This document shows positions 1-11,500 of a stretch of DNA of 64,000 bases, piece after piece (positions within the stretch are counted from its first letter, which is position 1; the number at the start of each line of letters is the position of its first letter). The stretch lies in contig JARCOQ010000026.1 in the NCBI GenBank assembly GCA_029207755.1, positions 1,733,001 to 1,797,000 on the forward strand, given 5' to 3'. The DNA is from Chamaea fasciata (lineage: Eukaryota; Chordata; Aves; Passeriformes; Sylviidae). A model generated the notes under the pieces. The model was not told where the DNA came from, searched no databases, and was given only the letters and a program-made list of their open reading frames with translations. A program made the position numbers and the translations under genes.

Positions 1-904
1 CCAACACCCGGGCACGCACCCCGGGTCCCCACGCGGGGGACTCTGTGGTGACCTTGACCCACTGCCACCACCCTGCGGTGGCCCCCAGGCTGTGTCGTGA
101 GCCCTCCATGGGAGAGGATGGGCTCGGGGGGATTCAGGGGGGCAGTGGGGGCTTCACTGCCTGGAACTGCCTTATCCGGAGTAGGGAGAGGCCGCAGCAC
201 CCCCAAACTCCCCCAGGATCCCTTTGGATCTCAGGGCGAACAGGACTCTCCAAGAGGAGCAGCCAGGTAGGGCTGGAGCCCCCAGTGACAGGGGGATGGG
301 ACCCCACAAAATCTCTCCATCACTCCCCACCCCGGCTCCAGCCCCTCTCCAGCAACCCGAGGAAGGATCTGCGTGTCCCCCACCCCACTCAGGGGTCTCC
401 AGTTTTGTCCCCCCCGGGCTGGCACGACCCCACCACCCCCAGTGCCCGGGATCCGTGATCCCTCCTCATTTCCCGGCGCTGGGGAGGGAACCCGTGGGGG
501 GCTCAGCGCCCCGAGAGGGCTCTGCAAGGACCCCCCCCAAAGCGGACACCTCGGCAAGGGTGGTTGGGCACCCCCAGGGAATCCTCTCCGGGGCTGGGGA
601 GGGCTACAGGGGATTCCCCCCAAACCGGACCCCCCCGGAGTGCCGGGGACACACCCGGGGGAAGCCCCTCCCGTGGGGAGGCTTTACCGGACACCCCCGA
701 AAGCAGCGTGGGGGACACCGAGCACCCCCGAAGGATGCGGCGGCGCGGGGCTGGCTCTGCAGCCGCCGGCGGGGACGGACGTGCCCGGGGCTGGGTCCGT
801 GCCGGTGCTCCGGTGTTCTCCGGTTCCTCGGTGTCCCCCCGCTCGTGTGTGCGTGTGTGTGTCGCCCCCCCCCCCGGTCCCTTGTCCCCGCCACCTCCTC
901 TTAC

Positions 905-1070
905 CTGCCCGGAGACGGCCGCTGTCGCCGCTGCCACCGCAGCCCGGGAGCTCCCGCCGCAGCGCCGGGAGGCGGCGGGGAAGGGGGGGACACCGGCACC
1001 GGGGGCAGCACCGGCAGCGGCCCCCGGGACCCCCCACCCGCCCCGGGACACCGGGAGCCCCCCGAGGCAT
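905..1070 (-). other. Candidate untranslated first exon of a divergent neighbour (HPCA?)
   Basis: A CpG island (about 690-1070) contains a textbook minus-strand donor, CAG|GTAAGAGG, with the exon ending at 905. The upstream boundary is unknown. In human the gene head-to-head with FNDC5 is HPCA, whose first exon is non-coding. No HPCA coding sequence is visible, so the body would lie beyond position 1. This rests on synteny and one splice site. Confidence 0.3.
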
Positions 1071-1159
1071 TGTCCCAGGGAGGAGGAGAGCTTGGGGTGC
1101 GGCCCCCGGTGCCCCCCGAGAAGGGGCTGGGGAGAGAGGGAGGGATGGGGGGGCTCCGG

Positions 1160-1535
1160 GGGTACTGGGAGGTCTTGGAGAATGGGAGCACTGGGGACAC
1201 TGGGAGCACTGGGAGGTTTTCAGGCACTTGGGAGAACTGGAAGGTTTTGGGGAATGGGAAAACTTAGAGCACTGGGAACACTGGGAGCACTCGGAGCACT
1301 GGCAAGTTCTTCAGTGCAAAGGGAACACTGGGAAGGAGCACTGGGAGCACTGGGTGGACTGGAAGGTCTTTGGGCACTGGGAACATTGGGAACACTGAGA
1401 AGTCTTGGGGACTGAGAGCTCTGGGAGCTCTGGGAGTACTGGGAACACTGGGAGCTCTGAGAGCACTGGGAGCATTGGGAACACTGGGAGCACTGGGAGC
1501 ATTGGGAACACTGGGAGCACAGGGACTTTCTGTCT
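1160..1535. repeat. GGGA(A/G)CACT minisatellite
   Basis: A 9-bp unit (CTGGGAGCA / CTGGGAACA variants) is repeated with interruptions for about 370 bases. It reads as open frames rich in Cys-Ser-Gln or Ala-Leu-Gly on both strands, which are artefacts of the repeat. Confidence 0.9.
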
Positions 1536-1949
1536 CCACTGGCCCGAGCAGGTGCCAAGCCAGGCTTTTTGGGGCTAGAAAGGAACATTTTGGGTTGAGT
1601 GCCCCCAGGACCCAGACGAGGGTAGCAAAGCACCCCCAGACACTCCAGCAAGGAGCGAAGTGGCTCCCAGAGCACTGGGAAAAGGCTCCAGTGGGGACAG
1701 ATGCTCTCCATAAGGAGGTGCCATTCCCAGCAGGTTTTCCTGGGCCGTGGGGAGCAGATGGCAGGGGGCAGATGGGAGCAAGAGCCACTCTCCTTGGAAT
1801 TACACAAACGAAAAAATGCATCAAGTGATTAAATCCACGGCTCCACCGCTGGCCTGGGGGAACAGGAATGCTCTGGGGTGGCCACTCCAGGATGGGGAGC
1901 TGCAGAGAAGGAGCCAGAATGGGGCTAATTCACCCCAAAATCTCCTGGG

Positions 1950-2065
1950 CATTTAAAAACTGTGGCTGCCCCCACCCTGCAGGTGTCCAAGGCCAGGTTG
2001 GACAGGGCAGAAGGTGTCCCTGGGTGAGTGACACTGGGTGAGTTTAAGGCCCCTTCCAACCCAAA
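1950..2065 (+). mobile_element. Probable CR1 3' fragment
   Basis: TGGCTGCCCCCACCCTGCAG, GTGTCCAAGGCCAGGTTGGA and CCCCTTCCAACCCAAA are in the order of a sense CR1 terminus, shortened and diverged. Confidence 0.7.
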
Positions 2066-3714
2066 ACAGTCCCTGACCAGTGAGGCCGAGGGGCTTTGGG
2101 CACCCACTGAGGGACACCTGGCACCTCCAGGCCTAAAACTCCAGCCTGAAGCAGGGCAGGAGACAGGGACCAGTCCTGGCAAAGCATCCGAAATCCAGAG
2201 GTGTGTTTAGGAACTCCACTGGGCACCTCGTGACCAAACAGAGCTGGAGAACAGGAGCAGCCCAAGCCCTGAGGACCACAGGGACCTGACACGCCACAGG
2301 AATGAGCAGTTCCTATGAATAAACCTGGGAAGCCTCCCTGAGCCCCAGGTTTGTGCACTGGTATCAAGCCCAGTGCAGCGTTTTGGGAATGGGATTGGGC
2401 TGGAAACACGGGAACTGTGGGAGGGGAGATGCTGCAGCAGTGTTCTCTCCTGCTTAAGAAAGAGATTTGGAAAGGGAGGTGGGATGGGATATGAGCAGGA
2501 AGGCGAGGAAAAGGGAGACGTTTGTGCCTTTGGGAAGGTGTCCTGGAGGGCTGGAGCTGAGCACCCCACAGGCAGCAGAGCCAGGGCTGGGGGAGAGCGG
2601 GGGCCCCCAAGGTGGGGCTGCCACCTGCCCTCAGATAATCTTCATATCTATTTTAATCCCCCTGGGCATGAGTGACTGAGGCGCAACTGACGCAGGCTGA
2701 TTTGAAAGCATCCCATTTCCGACTCCAACCCGACCCTAAACCCACCTAATCCCCGTGCTGGAAGGGATTGTGGGAGGGAGAGGGAGGATAAAACCCGTGA
2801 GGGGGGCACGGGCAGGGACACCAAACCCCCAGTGATTCACAGGGTCCCCAGCACTGGGGGCAAACACCCCCCAGCTCATCCTGCCTGGCTCCCACCCCAA
2901 AATATTGTGTCTTTTTGCAGGAGCCCCCTCCAGCACCCCTTGCCACGCAGGTGGGCACCACAGCTCGTGCTCCCAGGGATCAGGATGTCCTGGGGGTGCC
3001 AGGGCAGGGCCGGGGTGGGTCCCTCTGGCCCTTTGGTGCTGAAATAACCACGAGGGCCGCTGTGACACCGTCCCAAAGCTGCTGGGGACAGACGTGGGGT
3101 GCCTGCCTGGGAGTTCCCCCTCGTTTTGCTCCTCTTCCTCCTCCTCCTCCTCCCTGCAGGGATGTCTGTGGGAATTTCCTGCGTTGCCATGGCAGCCGTG
3201 AAGCCCCCGAGGCTTGGCTGCGGCAGAGCACGGTGGGGTGGGGCTGCGGGGGACATCCCGGCAGGGGAGGGGACACCGCGGTGTCCCTGTGCCCCAGGAC
3301 GGGGGGTTCAGGGCTGGCAGGACACCTCCGTGTGTCCCGGCCAGTGTGTGATGCCCCCGGCGGGACCCCTGCCTGTGGTCCCCGGTCTGACGGGGCTCGA
3401 TGATGCTCAGGGTGCCCAGAGCTCGGTGATTTGGGGTCCAGCATCAGCCTCACCGCCCTCATCAGCCCCGAGTGCCCACGGGGAGCACCCACACGGCCAG
3501 GGTGGCACGGAAGGAGCCCAGGTGTGGCCAGGATTGGCTGTGGGTGTGCCCGGGGAGGTTTGGTGCTCAGCACACAACGGGCACCACCCCTAAAACCTTC
3601 CGGGATACCGGGACAAACTGGGAGAGGGCAAAGCAAGAGGGGCTCAACCCCAGTGAACGCAACCGGGGTGTCCCCAATACCCCACAGACCCCTCCCCGCT
3701 GGCCTGCGCTGACC

Positions 3715-3795
3715 CCGGAGCGTGTCCTTGTCCCCAAAACGTGTCCCTGTCCCCAAAGCGTGTCCCTGTCCCCAAAGCGTGTCCCTGTGCACACC
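3715..3795. repeat. Short GTGTCCCTGTCCCCAAAGC tandem array
   Basis: About four copies of a 19-base unit are present, with small differences in the first copy. Confidence 0.8.
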
Positions 3796-4063
3796 CCCTG
3801 GCCCGCCCGAGGACACGGGGAAGGTGAGCGGGCCAGGGTGGGGCAGGGGCTGCGGGAATAGCCGGGGATTAAAAGCAAATACCCAGATAATGAGGATCTT
3901 TGGTAAAAAGCCCATTTGTATGATTTAAACCTCTAATAGGCTTCCTGGAATACAAAGCCCTTTGTGGTGCCCCATCTCATCTGGATCAGGAGCCACTCTC
4001 CGCCTAAATCTTGACTTAGCAGCGCGGGGATGCGGGGACGTTTCATAACGGAGCTGCCCCGTG

Positions 4064-4131
4064 CCGTGTCCCCGTGTCCCCGTGTCCCCGTGTCCCCGTG
4101 TCCCCGTGTCCCCGTGTCCCCGTGTCCCCAC
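4064..4131. repeat. CCCCGTGT octamer array
   Basis: Eight near-perfect 8-bp copies occur in a row. Several minus-strand frames read as GDTGTRGH repeats because of it. Confidence 0.92.
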
Positions 4132-4863
4132 GTGCGGTGCCGCCCCGCAGCACGTCCCGCTCACCTCGCCCCGCCAGCCAAGGTCGGGGCTCCTGGGGAC
4201 ACCGTGCCGGTCCCCGTGGGGCGCTGGCACCTGGACACGTGCCCTCAGCACGGTGACACGGCGCTGGGGACGTGTTTTGGGGCACTTTGGGCACCACAGG
4301 CGTGTCCCTGAGCCGAGCCCGCGGCCTGGCCGTGCCTCAGTTTCCCCGGTTTGGGAGCACAGCTGGGTTCTGCTGAGGGGTCAGGACATGCCCGGGGTGG
4401 GCTGGAGGGTGCAGTTCGTCCCTGTTGTGTCCCAGCCTGGGGACTGAGGTGACACTGCCGTCCCGGGGAGGTCACGGCCCCGCAGGAATGGGTGAGACTG
4501 GGCGGGTCTGGGGCTGGGAGGGCGCCCAGAGGGGTCTGGACCCAGACTTGTCCCCCCGCTCTCCTTAAGGAACGGAGGGGTTAAACGCCATCCCCGGTGC
4601 CACCAATGCCACCGGTGCCCCCGGTGCCACCTCTATCCCATTGCAGCGGCCCCGGGCTCCCTCTCGTGGCTTCTCGCCCCATCTCATGGGGCGGCCGAGG
4701 GACCCTCGGAGGCGCGGAGGGGCAGCGGTAGCCGGGACAGCGGGGTCGGGGGGCCTGGGCGGGGGTCTCCGGGCCGGGGGGATTCCGAGCGGGGGGACCC
4801 CAGTCCCCTCCTGGCCAACCCCGGCTGCCCTCAGCCCTCTGCGGCAGAACCCCCGGGACGCAC

Positions 4864-5030
4864 CTGGGCGCGGGGCCGGAGTGCGGGTTCTATCCCGGGG
4901 GTACCGGGGGGATGTTGGGGGGTCCCGGGCTGTGCCCCCCATCCTCTCCCGGCGCTCCGCGGGGCCGGACCCGGCGCGGTGTCGGCAGATGGCAGCAGCG
5001 GCTTTCGGCAGCGCAGGGATGCGGGAGCTC
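4864..5030 (-). other. Second CpG island with a minus-strand donor
   Basis: A CpG-rich block at about 4640-5030 carries a consensus minus-strand donor, CCCAG|GTGCGT, with the exon ending at 4864. It could be another untranslated exon or alternative promoter of the leftward neighbour. No coding similarity was seen. Confidence 0.2.
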
Positions 5031-5034
5031 CGCG

Positions 5035-5235
5035 CACTCCCTGAACCCCCTGTACCCCCTGTACCCCGCAACCCCTGCACCTCCTGAACCCCTGTACCCC
5101 AGAATCCTGCACTCCTGGCACCTCCTGAACCCTCTACACCCCCTGCACCCCCCGGACCCCTGTATCCCGCACTCCTGGCACCTCCTGAACCCCCTACACC
5201 CCCTGTACCCCACACCCTTTGCACCCCTTGAGGAC
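5035..5235. repeat. Degenerate CCCTGTACC-type minisatellite
   Basis: Short pyrimidine-rich units are nested in two longer copies of about 58-60 bases (near 5095-5153 and 5155-5212) that share CACTCCTGGCACCTCCTGAA. Confidence 0.75.
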
Positions 5236-6577
5236 AGGACCCCACACCCAGCACGCCCCGGATTTTTGGGGGACCAAGACCCCAGAGAAGCTGGCAGTGG
5301 GTGCCCACGCAGGTGATGAGCTGCCATGGGGTGCAGGGAACCTTCCCCCCGAGGGTTTGGGGTGTCACGGGGTGACAGCTGAGGGACGGGGGTGACCCAA
5401 GGGCACCTGGGGAGCGGCGGCAGAATCCCCCAGATCTGCCAACACCCCCCTGTGCCACCATAACCCCCCAGGGCCGGGATTGTCCCCCTTGAGGGACACC
5501 CGGATCACCTCTGCACGCACCCATTTCCCTCGTGGGCTGCACAGAAACGGCCCCGCACCACAGCGCTGGTTTAGGGACGGTTGTTTCGGTGTCACAGAGC
5601 GGTGGGCGCGGTGAGGGTGAGGTGGGGCAGGGCTGGGTGTGAGCGGTGGGACAGCTGGCCGCCTCCCAGGTGTCCGTCTGGGGGCCGGGAGAGGGAAGAG
5701 GAGCGTCTGCGGAGCCTAAGTGCGTAATTAGAGCCGGGGCTTAATTGGCAGACGGGGGACGCGTGACGGGCGTCGTGTGACTTGAATAGTGATGGGCTGG
5801 GGAGGTGCAGGAGGCTCCGCACTGCAAGGAGAGCTCAGAGGGGACCTGGACACCCCCCCAAAAAAAAGCTTTGCCCGGAGGTGGGAAAGGAGAGGGGACA
5901 GGGAAAGGACAAGAAGAGCATGGGCTGTCCCGGGGGCAGCCAGGACCTGAGCCCCTGGAGGGGACCTCAGTGAGGTGGTGGTGACATCCCAAGGCACCTG
6001 CTGATGTCATAGGCTTGGAAAAAGAGCAACGTTCCTCCTTCATATGGAAAGGAAGGAAGGAAAAAGCCAAGGAATTGTGGTGTTAGCTGTGCTCAGCCTC
6101 TGGAAAAATACCAGGACACAGCCAAAACCCTCCTGGGAGGCAGCGGGATGACAGGGACCAGCCTTGTCACATCTGCCAGGAGCCACTGGGGAAAAACACC
6201 GCCCATCCCACGAGCTGGGGCCCAGCCCTGGCTCCCTGTCGGCCCAGGATGGCGTCCCGGCAGGCAGGGAATCCTTGGGTTTGTGTGCCCATCCCTCCAT
6301 CTCACTGCTGGGGGACTTGGAATTCCCTCTGCAGAGACAGGGAAGCGCTGCTGCTGCTGCTGGCATGGAGGCACATCCTGCTGGGACCTCGGCTTTGCCT
6401 TCCTGGAGCTGTTCTGGCATCACTGGTTATCAGAACTTGGGGTTTGTGGTGCTGCTCCAGGTGTGCAGGCCATGGAGGAAGCACCATTAGGAGCCTGAGC
6501 CCAGCAGTGTGTCCTGCCCAGCCTCATGTTCTGACAAAGAAAGGCCCAGGGGAAGCAGCAGCCCAGCCTGGAACCAT

Positions 6578-6935
6578 CCCTGCATGGCTGTGCCCAAATC
6601 CCACTCCTTCCATCCCAACAATCCCTGCATGGCTGTGCCCAAATCCCGCTCCTTCCATCCCAACAATCCCTGCATGGCTGTGCCCAAATCCTGCCCCCTC
6701 CATCCCAACAATCCCTGCATGGCTGTGCCCAAATCCCGCTCCTTCCATCCCAGCAATCCCTGCATGGCTGTGCCCAAATCCTGCCTCCTCCATCCCAACA
6801 ATCCCTGCATGGCTGTGCCCAAATCCCGCTCCTTCCATCCCAGCAATCCCTGCATGGCTGTGCCCAAATCCTGCCTCCTCCATCCCAACAATCCCTGCAT
6901 GGCTGTGCCCAAATCCCGCTCCTTCCAGCCCTGCC
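6578..6935. repeat. 45-bp minisatellite, about eight copies
   Basis: The unit begins CCCTGCATGGCTGTGCCCAA and is 45 bases long. Alternate copies carry paired variants (CGCTCCTTC versus TGCCTCCTC), suggesting a 90-bp higher-order unit. Since 45 is divisible by three, all frames free of stops in the unit remain open across the array. Confidence 0.95.
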
Positions 6936-7924
6936 ATGTCTGGCTGGATTTGGGGGCCCCCCAAGCTCAGTGCAGGCAGCTCCAGTGAGGGGCTGAACCC
7001 CTGAGCTCCATCCCGGGGCTCCCACTCCTCCCCTGCACTTTCTCCAGCGCTGAAGAGATGAAATTTTAATCTGCTGCCAGGCAGGAGATGAAAGGGAGGC
7101 CCCACAGGCATTTCGCTGGGATGCAGCACGGACCGTGGCACGGACACGGTGCTGGGAGCTGTCATTATCCAGGCTCGGCTTTGGCAGCACAGGGCTGTCC
7201 CCTGCCTCTGGCAGAGGCTTTTTGGTTCTCCCTTGGGTGCCTGTCACTTGTCCAGGAAGGATTTTGGGGGATTTTTTTGAGGGGACTCCTCAGCTGGGGG
7301 GTGTCTCTCTGTGCCCCCCAGGCAGCACTGAGGGAGGGTGGCAAGGGGATGGGGGCAGAGGCTGCCAAAGCCCCCCACACCTGGTTCACCCCCCTCTTCA
7401 CCCATCTGGATGGATGAGCAGAGAAATCCATCAGTCCAGAAACCAAACCCTGGGCGCCAGGATTGCCATCAATGTGGGGACCCCGCCGATGCTCCTGGGT
7501 GTCCCCAGCACACCCGGGCAGGTGGCAGGTGAACACCTGGGACAGACAGACAGACAGACAGTGAGGGACACACAGCCCTGCCCCCAGGGCGCACACACAC
7601 AGCACGGCTGGGTGCTCCCAGTCAGGGCTGGCCATGGGTGCTGGAATCTGCCCCCCGCGCCCAGTGCCACCCCTCACGGGGCCAGGACACCCCATTGCTG
7701 CTGGGGAGCAGCAGAGGGGTCACAGCAGGGTCCCCCCCTCCAGTGTCGCATGACTTGGCAGCTGAGCTGGGACTTGGGTTCTGTTCCCATCACCAGCGAG
7801 CATCAATCAGAGGGTGCGGGTTAATTAACGTGGAGGCACGGCTAATTCCAGAGGCTCCTCGTCTCCTCTGGACACGGGATTCAGCACCTGGTGGCTGTGT
7901 GACACCCCGCCGGTGACACGTCGC

Positions 7925-8440
7925 CGCTGCTGTGCCCCAGGGCTGCTCTCGGCAGGGAGAGGGACCCCCGGTGGTGCGAGCAGCCCCCGGGAGGGCTGTG
8001 CCGGGACCCCGGCGGGGGCAGGAGGGGCGGGACGGGGAAACTGAGGCAGAGAGCGGAGCCGTGCTGGGCGGGGGGCCCGAGCCGCCCCCGTCCCGCCGCC
8101 CCCGGGGCCGGGGGAGGGACCGGAGCGGGGCTGCCCGGCGCTGCAGCGGGCGGAGCCGGGGCTCGGCGGGGCCGCCTCCCGGTCGAACCCAGCCGTACCG
8201 TACCGTACCGTACCGTACCGAACCGAGCCGAGGCGAGGCGAGGCGAGGCGAGCGCTGCCGGGCGGAGCGGAGCCCCGCCGAGCCGCGCCGCACCGGGCGG
8301 CACCGGCGGTACCGGCGGCACCGGCCCCGCCGCTCTCCGCGGTGCTGAACGGCTCCGCCGAGCCCGCAGGACGCGCCGCCGGCGGGGCCCGGCCCGGCCC
8401 GGCCCGGAGCGGCTCGGCCCGGCCCCGAGCGGCCGCGGGG
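7925..8440 (+). promoter_or_regulatory. FNDC5: CpG-island promoter and 5' UTR of FNDC5
   Basis: About 500 bases are dense in CpG and end at the FNDC5 start codon. I see no TATA box, and GC-box-like runs are common. The segment includes simple pentamer arrays: about five copies of CGTAC (8194-8220) followed by GAGGC units (8229-8252). These would lie in the promoter or the 5' UTR. The transcription start cannot be placed from sequence alone. Confidence 0.6.
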
Positions 8441-8441
8441 G

Positions 8442-8520
8442 ATGGAGCCCTTCCTCGGCTGCACCGGCGCCGCGCTCCTGCTCTGCTTCAGCTACGCCGG
8501 TCTGCGCCCGGTGGAGGCAG
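8442..8520 (+). CDS. FNDC5: FNDC5 exon 1: start codon and signal peptide
   Basis: The ATG at 8442 opens a 26-codon stretch with a short n-region and a leucine-rich core (AALLLCFSYAG), then VEA before the irisin segment. The exon ends after the first base of codon 27, with donor GTACGG at 8521, and it joins in phase to the exon at 16893, completing Asp27. It lies inside a CpG island. The initiator is a canonical ATG, whereas the human gene is known for an ATA at this position. Confidence 0.88.
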
Positions 8521-11500
8521 GTACGGGCGGCCGGGCCCCGGGAGCGGCTGCCGGGGCTCTGGGGAAGGGGTTCGGTGCCAGCGGAGACCCCCGGGGGGAG
8601 AGCAGCGTGAGCGGGCAGGGCTGTGCCGAGGGGACGGAGTTTGGGGGCGCCGGGACTTTGCCGGGGTTTGGGTGCGGGAGAGGCGGCGATTTGGGACACG
8701 CAGCCCCGCGGCACCGGGGCTCGGGCAGCGCCGGGAGCTCGCCCCCGCCGGGTCCCAGCCGTGGGCGCTCGCAGCCGGGCATCCCCGGGGAGGGCGGCTG
8801 GTGGAGATGTGGAAACGGGGAGAGGGAGGGGACCCCCTCGTTCTGCGCTGGGGAAGGTTTTGGGCACCTGAGCAGCGGCCCCGGTTCGTGTCACGGGGCT
8901 GAACTGGAGTGGAGGGGGCAAAGCCAGGTCTGCTCTGTCAGTGTCCCTTGCCGGCTGTCCAGGGCCCAGCCGGGCTCTGCTGGGAGCCCTGTGAACGCTG
9001 CGGGGGCACTGTGACCCCAGAGGAACCAGGGTGGCCCCAGAGGAACCAGGGTGGCCCCAGAGGAACCAGGGTGGCCCCAGAGGAACCACCTCTCCAGGGG
9101 CACCGCACATGCTGGCCACCAAAACCAGGCCCCTCCGAGCTGAGCAGGTCACCTGCAGTGGGGGATCTGTGGTGAAGGCAGAGGTGCCTTGAGCTGCATC
9201 TAATTTTGGAGCCACCAGGATGGACCCAAGCCCACTCTTGCCTTCATTGGTCCCAGAACCCCCTGTGTGGGTGGGAAGTGGGCACTGCTGGTGGAGCTGC
9301 CCAGCCCAAACCAGTCCCCCTCCCAAGCAGTCCAGGGCTGTCTCCTTTGCTGGCTGCAAGATGTTGGTGGAACAGCTGCCTCGATTCACAGACTGCTGAT
9401 TGCCAGGATATCTTGCATTCCAGGAGGCTGGGGGTGATTATTAGGGATGCAGAGCTCCAGGGAGTGGAAATTCCTTCGCTCCAGCCATCCCTGGAAGTTG
9501 CTGGAGTTACGTTTGGCCTCTGTCAGGGCTGCAGCAACCCCCAAACGCTTTCAGCTCTGCCACCCGTCCTTGGGCAGGCAGCGCCTTCTGAAGTTGCTGT
9601 TTCACAACTGCCAGATCCGGGGAGATTAATGAAACATTCCCAAAGGGAGGGAGCGATGAGGAAAACACCGCGGCACAATGGAGGCGTCTGCAATTGTGAC
9701 AGCACTCGGGGTTTTCTGTAAACTAGGCCACTTCCCTGCTCTTCCTTATCCTTGGATCACCTCAGCTGGCATCTCAGAGTAAACAGGGAGTTGTGTCCCT
9801 GCCCATAAACCACCTCCTGCTCCTGCCTGGGCCGGGAGGTGTCCGTGCCACGCTCCTGGGAGCTCACGGTGAGCTGTGTGACTTTGGTGTGGTGCCACGC
9901 ACCCCCCACTGCCTCCTCCTGCTGTGTCACCCGTGCCAAGGGGCCTGACGAGCTCTCCCTGCAGCCAGGTGAGGCAGAGAACTTGTGCTGTCCCTGTGCT
10001 CCAGAGCAGGAGCAGAGGGATGAGGGCACGGAGTGATTTTGCCAAGGTCACTCAGAGGTAGCGGCAGCATCACCACCAGCTCCGTGTCCCCAGCCCTGCC
10101 TGGTGATGTGACCACCGGGCCACCGAGGCACGCAAGTCAAGAGTCATTGGAAAAGCCCGTGGGGAGGAAATCATTCCCAGGCAGGGATGGAAGCTCCAGG
10201 GTCCATCCCCTTTGGACCCAGAGCTCGTGTGAGTGAGTTTAAAATAATTCCTGTCATGAAAGATTAAAGCCGTCAAATTCCCCCCTGGCGATGCCAGGGC
10301 AAGGGCTGGTGAGTGGCACCGAGCACAGGCCCTGCTCTGAATTCAGGGATCTTGGCCAGGCAGGACCATTTTTTACCAAGGTGATGCCAAGGTGAGTGAG
10401 GAGGGAAAGCAGGAGCAGGAGAACGAGGTGGCTGAGAAATAATCTTCACACCAATGCTCTTTGGCAACCCCCAAACCCCACCTGGGCGGGTGATGCCCTC
10501 CCATCATTCCCACTGCTCCAGAAGGTCCCTGAGGAAACACTCGGGATGGTTGGCAAGTCAGGAATAAGATTTAATTTTGCCTTTGCTCTGCCAGCAGTCC
10601 CCTCCTCGTTAGGCTGAGCTAATGAAGAGAGAGGAGCTGGGCTGGGCTCGGGGCACTGCTCAGGACTCAAAGAGCAGTGGGGTGATGAAGGAAGACCACA
10701 AAATAGGCCACGGCCCCTGTGACTTGCAAACAGCCTCACTGCGAGGTGCCTGCCCGTAGAGCAGCTCAGATCAGGTTTATTTTTGGGAGATGGAGAGCAG
10801 AGGTGACAACAGTGCTCAGGTAAAACCTCCCCTGCCAGCACAGCTCTGGGCCGGCTCTCAGGACCTGCACAAGCTCCAGTTTGAGGAGCCCCTTCACAGC
10901 TCCCCCACCTCAGCTGCCCAAAAAGCTGTCAAACCCTCCTGGCTGGATTCTGGCCTCTGCTCAGCTCTGAAGTGTGTCCTCACCCCCTGAACCCCTGCAA
11001 ACCACTCTCACCCCTCCCCAGGCATCCCCCCAGCCTGGTGGGGGGAAGGAGAGCAAAGCAAAGGTGACAATCTCACTCCAGGTGCTGATTCCCAGCTTGT
11101 CCGAGCTCGGGGAGCTTGGATCAGGGTGAGCAACAACCTCAGCACGCTCAAGAGAGCAGCTAAAGGTCTCTCAGCTATTTGGAAACAACAAACCAACCGG
11201 TTCCAGCCTTTTCTCTCCATCCCAGAGGCCGGGGAGATTCCTGGCTGGCTGACGGGCGGCGTAAGCACTTTATTGATTTCTGCGTTGGGCGTGGGAGGGA
11301 TTTAATTGGGATGTGGAGGTTTCTCACCCCGGTGTCAGGCTCTCAGCAGGGATGGTGCTGTGAGAGGCAGCCAAGGTTGAGCCATGCTCTTCCAAAGTCC
11401 GTCTCCTGCTGGGAATACGCTTGTGGAAAAGGGAGATTCCTCGCAGAGACGTGTGCTTGCAGTTATTAACCACTCACTCTGTGGCGGTGCCATCCATGTG

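Noticed and set aside
224..1415. Several long plus-strand frames through the first CpG island
   Set aside because: They are mutually overlapping, Pro/Gly/Arg-rich, and run straight into the nonamer repeat; composition explains them.
3119..3165. Strong pyrimidine tract plus CTGCAG at about 3.16 kb, plus strand
   Set aside because: It looks like a splice acceptor, but no downstream frame with homology or matching donor was found, so it is probably a chance CT microsatellite.
6249..7247. Repetitive 15-residue proteins on both strands over the 45-bp array
   Set aside because: The repeat length is a multiple of three, so frames stay open by construction. There is no start context, homology or splice evidence.
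7881..9389. 502-codon minus-strand frame across the FNDC5 promoter
   Set aside because: It is produced by CpG-island composition and the 20-bp and pentamer repeats; it has no recognisable domain and is opposite FNDC5 exon 1.
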